From Parapedobacter sp051400755 (GTDB taxonomy: Bacteria; Bacteroidota; Bacteroidia; Sphingobacteriales; Sphingobacteriaceae): a DNA stretch of 64,000 bases. The position numbers and the translations under genes were made by a program. The stretch covers positions 676,875 through 740,874 of the forward strand of contig NZ_JBLFFL010000003.1 of the NCBI RefSeq assembly GCF_051400755.1, given 5' to 3'. Shown piece by piece: positions 62,250-64,000 of the stretch. How positions within the stretch are numbered: the stretch's first letter is position 1; the number at the start of each line of letters is the position of its first letter. The notes beneath the pieces were generated by a model. The model was not told where the DNA came from and ran no database searches. It saw only the letters and a program-made list of their open reading frames with translations.

Positions 62250-62873
62250 TCACGGTTTGAAGGTTATTCGATACAAATGTTCCCTTGCCTTGTCATTGGC
62301 CTCGGTATAGTTGAGGAGTTGCGTAGCCTCGTCTACGAACAGCCTATTGGCGCCAGCGCCTTGTGTCAATAGGTCAATAACCCCCAAGCATCCCGAGACC
62401 GTGGTCACCCGTCGTTCCCAGTATCCCGGGTAACCCGGATGGAAGATAGGGGTGGGTGTCGTGTCCGTCACGGTTGACAATAAGCTGTCATCCAGCACAG
62501 CCACCGAGGCTGCCGCCTTCAACTCAATGGGGATGTAGTAAACCCGGTCCCTACCAAACGTATTGGGCACCCCCAATCCAGCCGTGAATGAGGCCGACGC
62601 GTGGATTAGAAACCGAACCGAAAAATCAGTAGGCAAAGGATGGAAAGGCCGGTCCTCATTGGCCATCACCCGAAGGTAGCAGACCAATACATCCTGGTTG
62701 AGGCGGTATTGGATATCATATACGCCAAACAGCTGCTTTGTTTTCTCGTCAGGCACTATCGCGAGGTGGTCTGCCAGCGCTACCGCGCCGTTCATCCCCT
62801 CCGCCGGCGGGAAATCCGCATGATCCAGTTGAATGGAAAACAATTTTTCATATCGTATAACTACTGTATCCAT
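62250..62873 (-). CDS. Hypothetical eCIS protein between cap and sheath genes
   Basis: The 207-residue protein has no signal peptide or membrane helix. It appears mostly beta-stranded, with VLVCYLRVMANEDRPFHP, a middle VYYIPIELKA strand and FHPGYPGYWERRVTTVSGCLGVIDLLTQGAG near the C-terminus. I do not recognise a family. It lies 25 bp after the DUF4255 gene and 38 bp before the sheath gene, in the operon, so it is likely to be a structural or assembly factor of the particle, perhaps at the cap end. Confidence 0.7.
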   Translation of the reverse strand: MDTVVIRYEKLFSIQLDHADFPPAEGMNGAVALADHLAIVPDEKTKQLFGVYDIQYRLNQDVLVCYLRVMANEDRPFHPLPTDFSVRFLIHASASFTAGLGVPNTFGRDRVYYIPIELKAAASVAVLDDSLLSTVTDTTPTPIFHPGYPGYWERRVTTVSGCLGVIDLLTQGAGANRLFVDEATQLLNYTEANDKAREHLYRITFKP

Positions 62874-62898
62874 GTCATTTGGCTATTGAAATTGTTCA

Positions 62899-63447
62899 CT
62901 ACTTGGTTTCATAATTCATCTCAATCTCCTTGATCGGCGCTACAGGGCCTTCTTTCACACTGTCGATGGTGATCATCCGCATTTTATAGAGCACGGATGG
63001 CTGGTAGCGTCCGCCCAGCATAGACCACAGCTGCTGGAGCTGCTCAATGCCGAGTGTGACCATTTCCACCATCAATCGGTCTATGCCATCCTCCGCCAAG
63101 CCCGGCGTGTCCGCTTTATCGAATACGGTCCGCTTTTGAAAGAACGCGATGACTTCCTGTAATGACCGGATGTCTTGTTCATATCCGCCGCCATGAGCCG
63201 TAAAAAGCAAATAAAGATTAAGGTGCACCGCCGGGTTTTTGGGAAGCAGCTCCCCCCCGATCTTCACCACATGCTGCTGGCTTCTGGCCAGTCTCACCTC
63301 TTCGATGTTCACCAAGGAAATGATGATAGCGGCATCATTCACGTCTACATTGCCCGCAATCACCTCGGCGATGTTGGCGATGGTGGTCGCCGGGGCAAGC
63401 TGCTCATTGAGCACACGCTGAATGTTTTCAATCGCCGGGTAAAGCAT
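62899..63447 (-). CDS. DUF4255 (Pvc16 N-terminal-like) cap/terminator protein
   Basis: The 182-residue protein matches the DUF4255 / Pvc16 family: an N-terminal helix (MLYPAIENIQRVLNEQL), the strand AAIIISLVNIEEVRLAR, VHLNLYLLFTAHGGGYEQDIRSLQEVIAFFQ and a C-terminal strand MRMITIDSV. This protein forms the cap that closes the tube and sheath at the distal end (Afp16-like). It is the first gene of the eCIS operon. A weak promoter lies about 90 bp upstream. Confidence 0.92.
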   Translation of the reverse strand: MLYPAIENIQRVLNEQLAPATTIANIAEVIAGNVDVNDAAIIISLVNIEEVRLARSQQHVVKIGGELLPKNPAVHLNLYLLFTAHGGGYEQDIRSLQEVIAFFQKRTVFDKADTPGLAEDGIDRLMVEMVTLGIEQLQQLWSMLGGRYQPSVLYKMRMITIDSVKEGPVAPIKEIEMNYETK

Positions 63448-63535
63448 GATTTGATTTGTTTAAATAATCGGTCTTCTTGTCTCAGCAGCATCGGCTCAAT
63501 ACCTTGGGCCTTTGCACTTGAAGAAGATGCTAAGA

Positions 63536-63566
63536 CAAATATCCTGTGGGAGAGGGGCTTAGGCAA
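63536..63566 (-). promoter_or_regulatory. Possible promoter of the eCIS operon
   Basis: Read leftwards, TTG (63566-63564), a 20-bp spacer and GATATTTG (63543-63536) differ from TAnnTTTG only at the first base. The leader would be about 85 nt. It overlaps a short inverted repeat (AATACCC at 63565-63571 with GGGTATT at 63578-63584). Confidence 0.35.
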
Positions 63567-63635
63567 TACCCATTTTGGGGTATTTATGAGCTATTAGCGG
63601 CGCTTGCCCATAGCGTTATTGGGTCAAGCTGCCAA

Positions 63636-63670
63636 CAAAAAAAGGGATGCCCGTTTCCGGGGCATCCCTT
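63636..63670 (-). terminator. Intrinsic terminator of the rRNA operon, distal
   Basis: On the - strand an 11-bp stem (AAGGGATGCCC and GGGCATCCCTT, 63642-63652 with 63660-63670) is followed by a run of Ts (A run at 63637-63643 on the + strand). It stops transcripts coming from the 5S gene before the eCIS operon. Confidence 0.85.
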
Positions 63671-63689
63671 CTGTGGGGTTGCATGTAAA

Positions 63690-63720
63690 CAAGAAAGCCC
63701 CGCTGCATCTGCAGCGGGGC
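63690..63720 (-). terminator. Intrinsic terminator of the rRNA operon, proximal
   Basis: A 10-bp GC-rich stem (GCCCCGCTGC at 63697-63706 with GCAGCGGGGC at 63711-63720, loop ATCT) is followed on the - strand by TTTCTTGTTT. It lies about 10 bp after the 5S gene. Confidence 0.7.
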
Positions 63721-63729
63721 CGCTGTGAA

Positions 63730-63841
63730 ATCCGGCGCCGACCTACTCTCACGCCTGTTACGGCAATACCATCGGCTCTGGCGGGCTTAACTGCTCTGTT
63801 CGGTATGGGAAGAGGTGGACACCGCCGATATAGGCACCTGA
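63730..63841 (-). rRNA. rrf: 5S ribosomal RNA
   Basis: Read on the - strand the sequence starts GGTGCCTATATCGGCGG, contains the conserved loop CCGAACAGAGCAGTTAAGC and the block GAGAGTAGGTCGGCGCCGG at its 3' end; 5' and 3' ends pair as expected for 5S rRNA of this phylum. About 112 nt. The ends are placed to within a few bases. The 23S gene should lie beyond the right edge. Confidence 0.93.
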
Positions 63842-64000
63842 ATACCTTTATCAAGTCAAAAAACAAAAACCAAAAGTCAAAACAACGGCCGCAGCCCTTT
63901 TTACTTTTTACTTTTTACTTAACTGACATATAATCGGAAGAAAACAAAAGGAAATCGAGAAGGCAGCAGCGTCTCTCTGCGCGAGAAAGCTTCGGGCTAT
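63842..64000 (-). other. Spacer between 23S and 5S rRNA genes
   Basis: No gene is seen. The spacer is AT-rich and contains three perfect tandem copies of TTTTTAC (63898-63918). No tRNA-like cloverleaf is recognisable in the part present. Confidence 0.6.

Noticed and set aside
37028..63447. Prophage
   Set aside because: No capsid, portal, terminase, integrase or replication genes; only tail-like genes with eCIS-specific companions.
63842..64000. tRNA gene in the rRNA spacer
   Set aside because: No acceptor stem, anticodon or T-loop pattern (GTTCRA) could be found.

Overview
The window comes from a Bacteroidota chromosome, most likely a Sphingobacteriaceae-type organism. It carries SusC/SusD pairs, promoters of the TTG-N17-19-TAnnTTTG type, almost no Shine-Dalgarno signals, lipoproteins with N-terminal Cys lipoboxes, and Bacteroidota-typical families (DUF5684, DUF2752, CHU/FlgD-like C-termini). 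The family assignment is an inference; no 16S gene is present.

Region 1 (1-13415) is a glycan or metabolite uptake area. A SusC/SusD pair on the + strand, cut at the left window edge, faces a second locus on the - strand made of SusC, SusD and a Tat-exported tandem amidohydrolase. Upstream of the second locus lie a beta-helix pectate-lyase-like protein and an SDR oxidoreductase. Two near-identical 14-bp operator-like palindromes, 99 bp apart, sit in front of the second susC.

Region 2 (13559-37025) is mainly housekeeping and envelope genes: an acyltransferase, a three-gene unit led by a membrane-anchored metzincin-like protease, a DUF3050 protein, hflX, lipB, an S41 protease, a WalJ-like metallo-hydrolase, sdaA, small membrane proteins, a GH10-like hydrolase, a GH3 enzyme, a TetR regulator facing an outer-membrane barrel protein, pncA, asd, a lamin-tail protein, an SDR-type threonine dehydrogenase, a YebC-family regulator and a protein with three GFKPRFK motifs.

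Region 3 (37028-63447) is the main feature: 19 tightly packed - strand genes over 26.4 kb that encode an extracellular contractile injection system (eCIS; Afp/PVC/AlgoCIS-like). In transcription order they are a DUF4255 terminator/cap protein, an unknown protein, sheath, two tubes, DUF5908, LysM baseplate protein, VgrG-like spike, PAAR tip, gp25, two large baseplate proteins, a large Ig/PKD-containing protein, tape measure, a two-headed peptidoglycan hydrolase, a DUF4157 protein, a small membrane protein, a large protein ending in an HNH/EndoVII-like (DUF2380-like) nuclease domain, and the AAA+ ATPase. The DUF4157 protein and the nuclease protein share an N-terminal leader that is also 44/50 identical at DNA level, which suggests a cargo-loading cassette joined to different payloads.

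Region 4 (63448-64000) holds two intrinsic terminators, a 5S rRNA gene on the - strand, and rRNA spacer sequence. The eCIS operon therefore lies directly downstream of an rRNA operon and in the same orientation. No gene-free stretch exceeds 300 bp. I saw no tRNA, CRISPR array, transposase or integrase.
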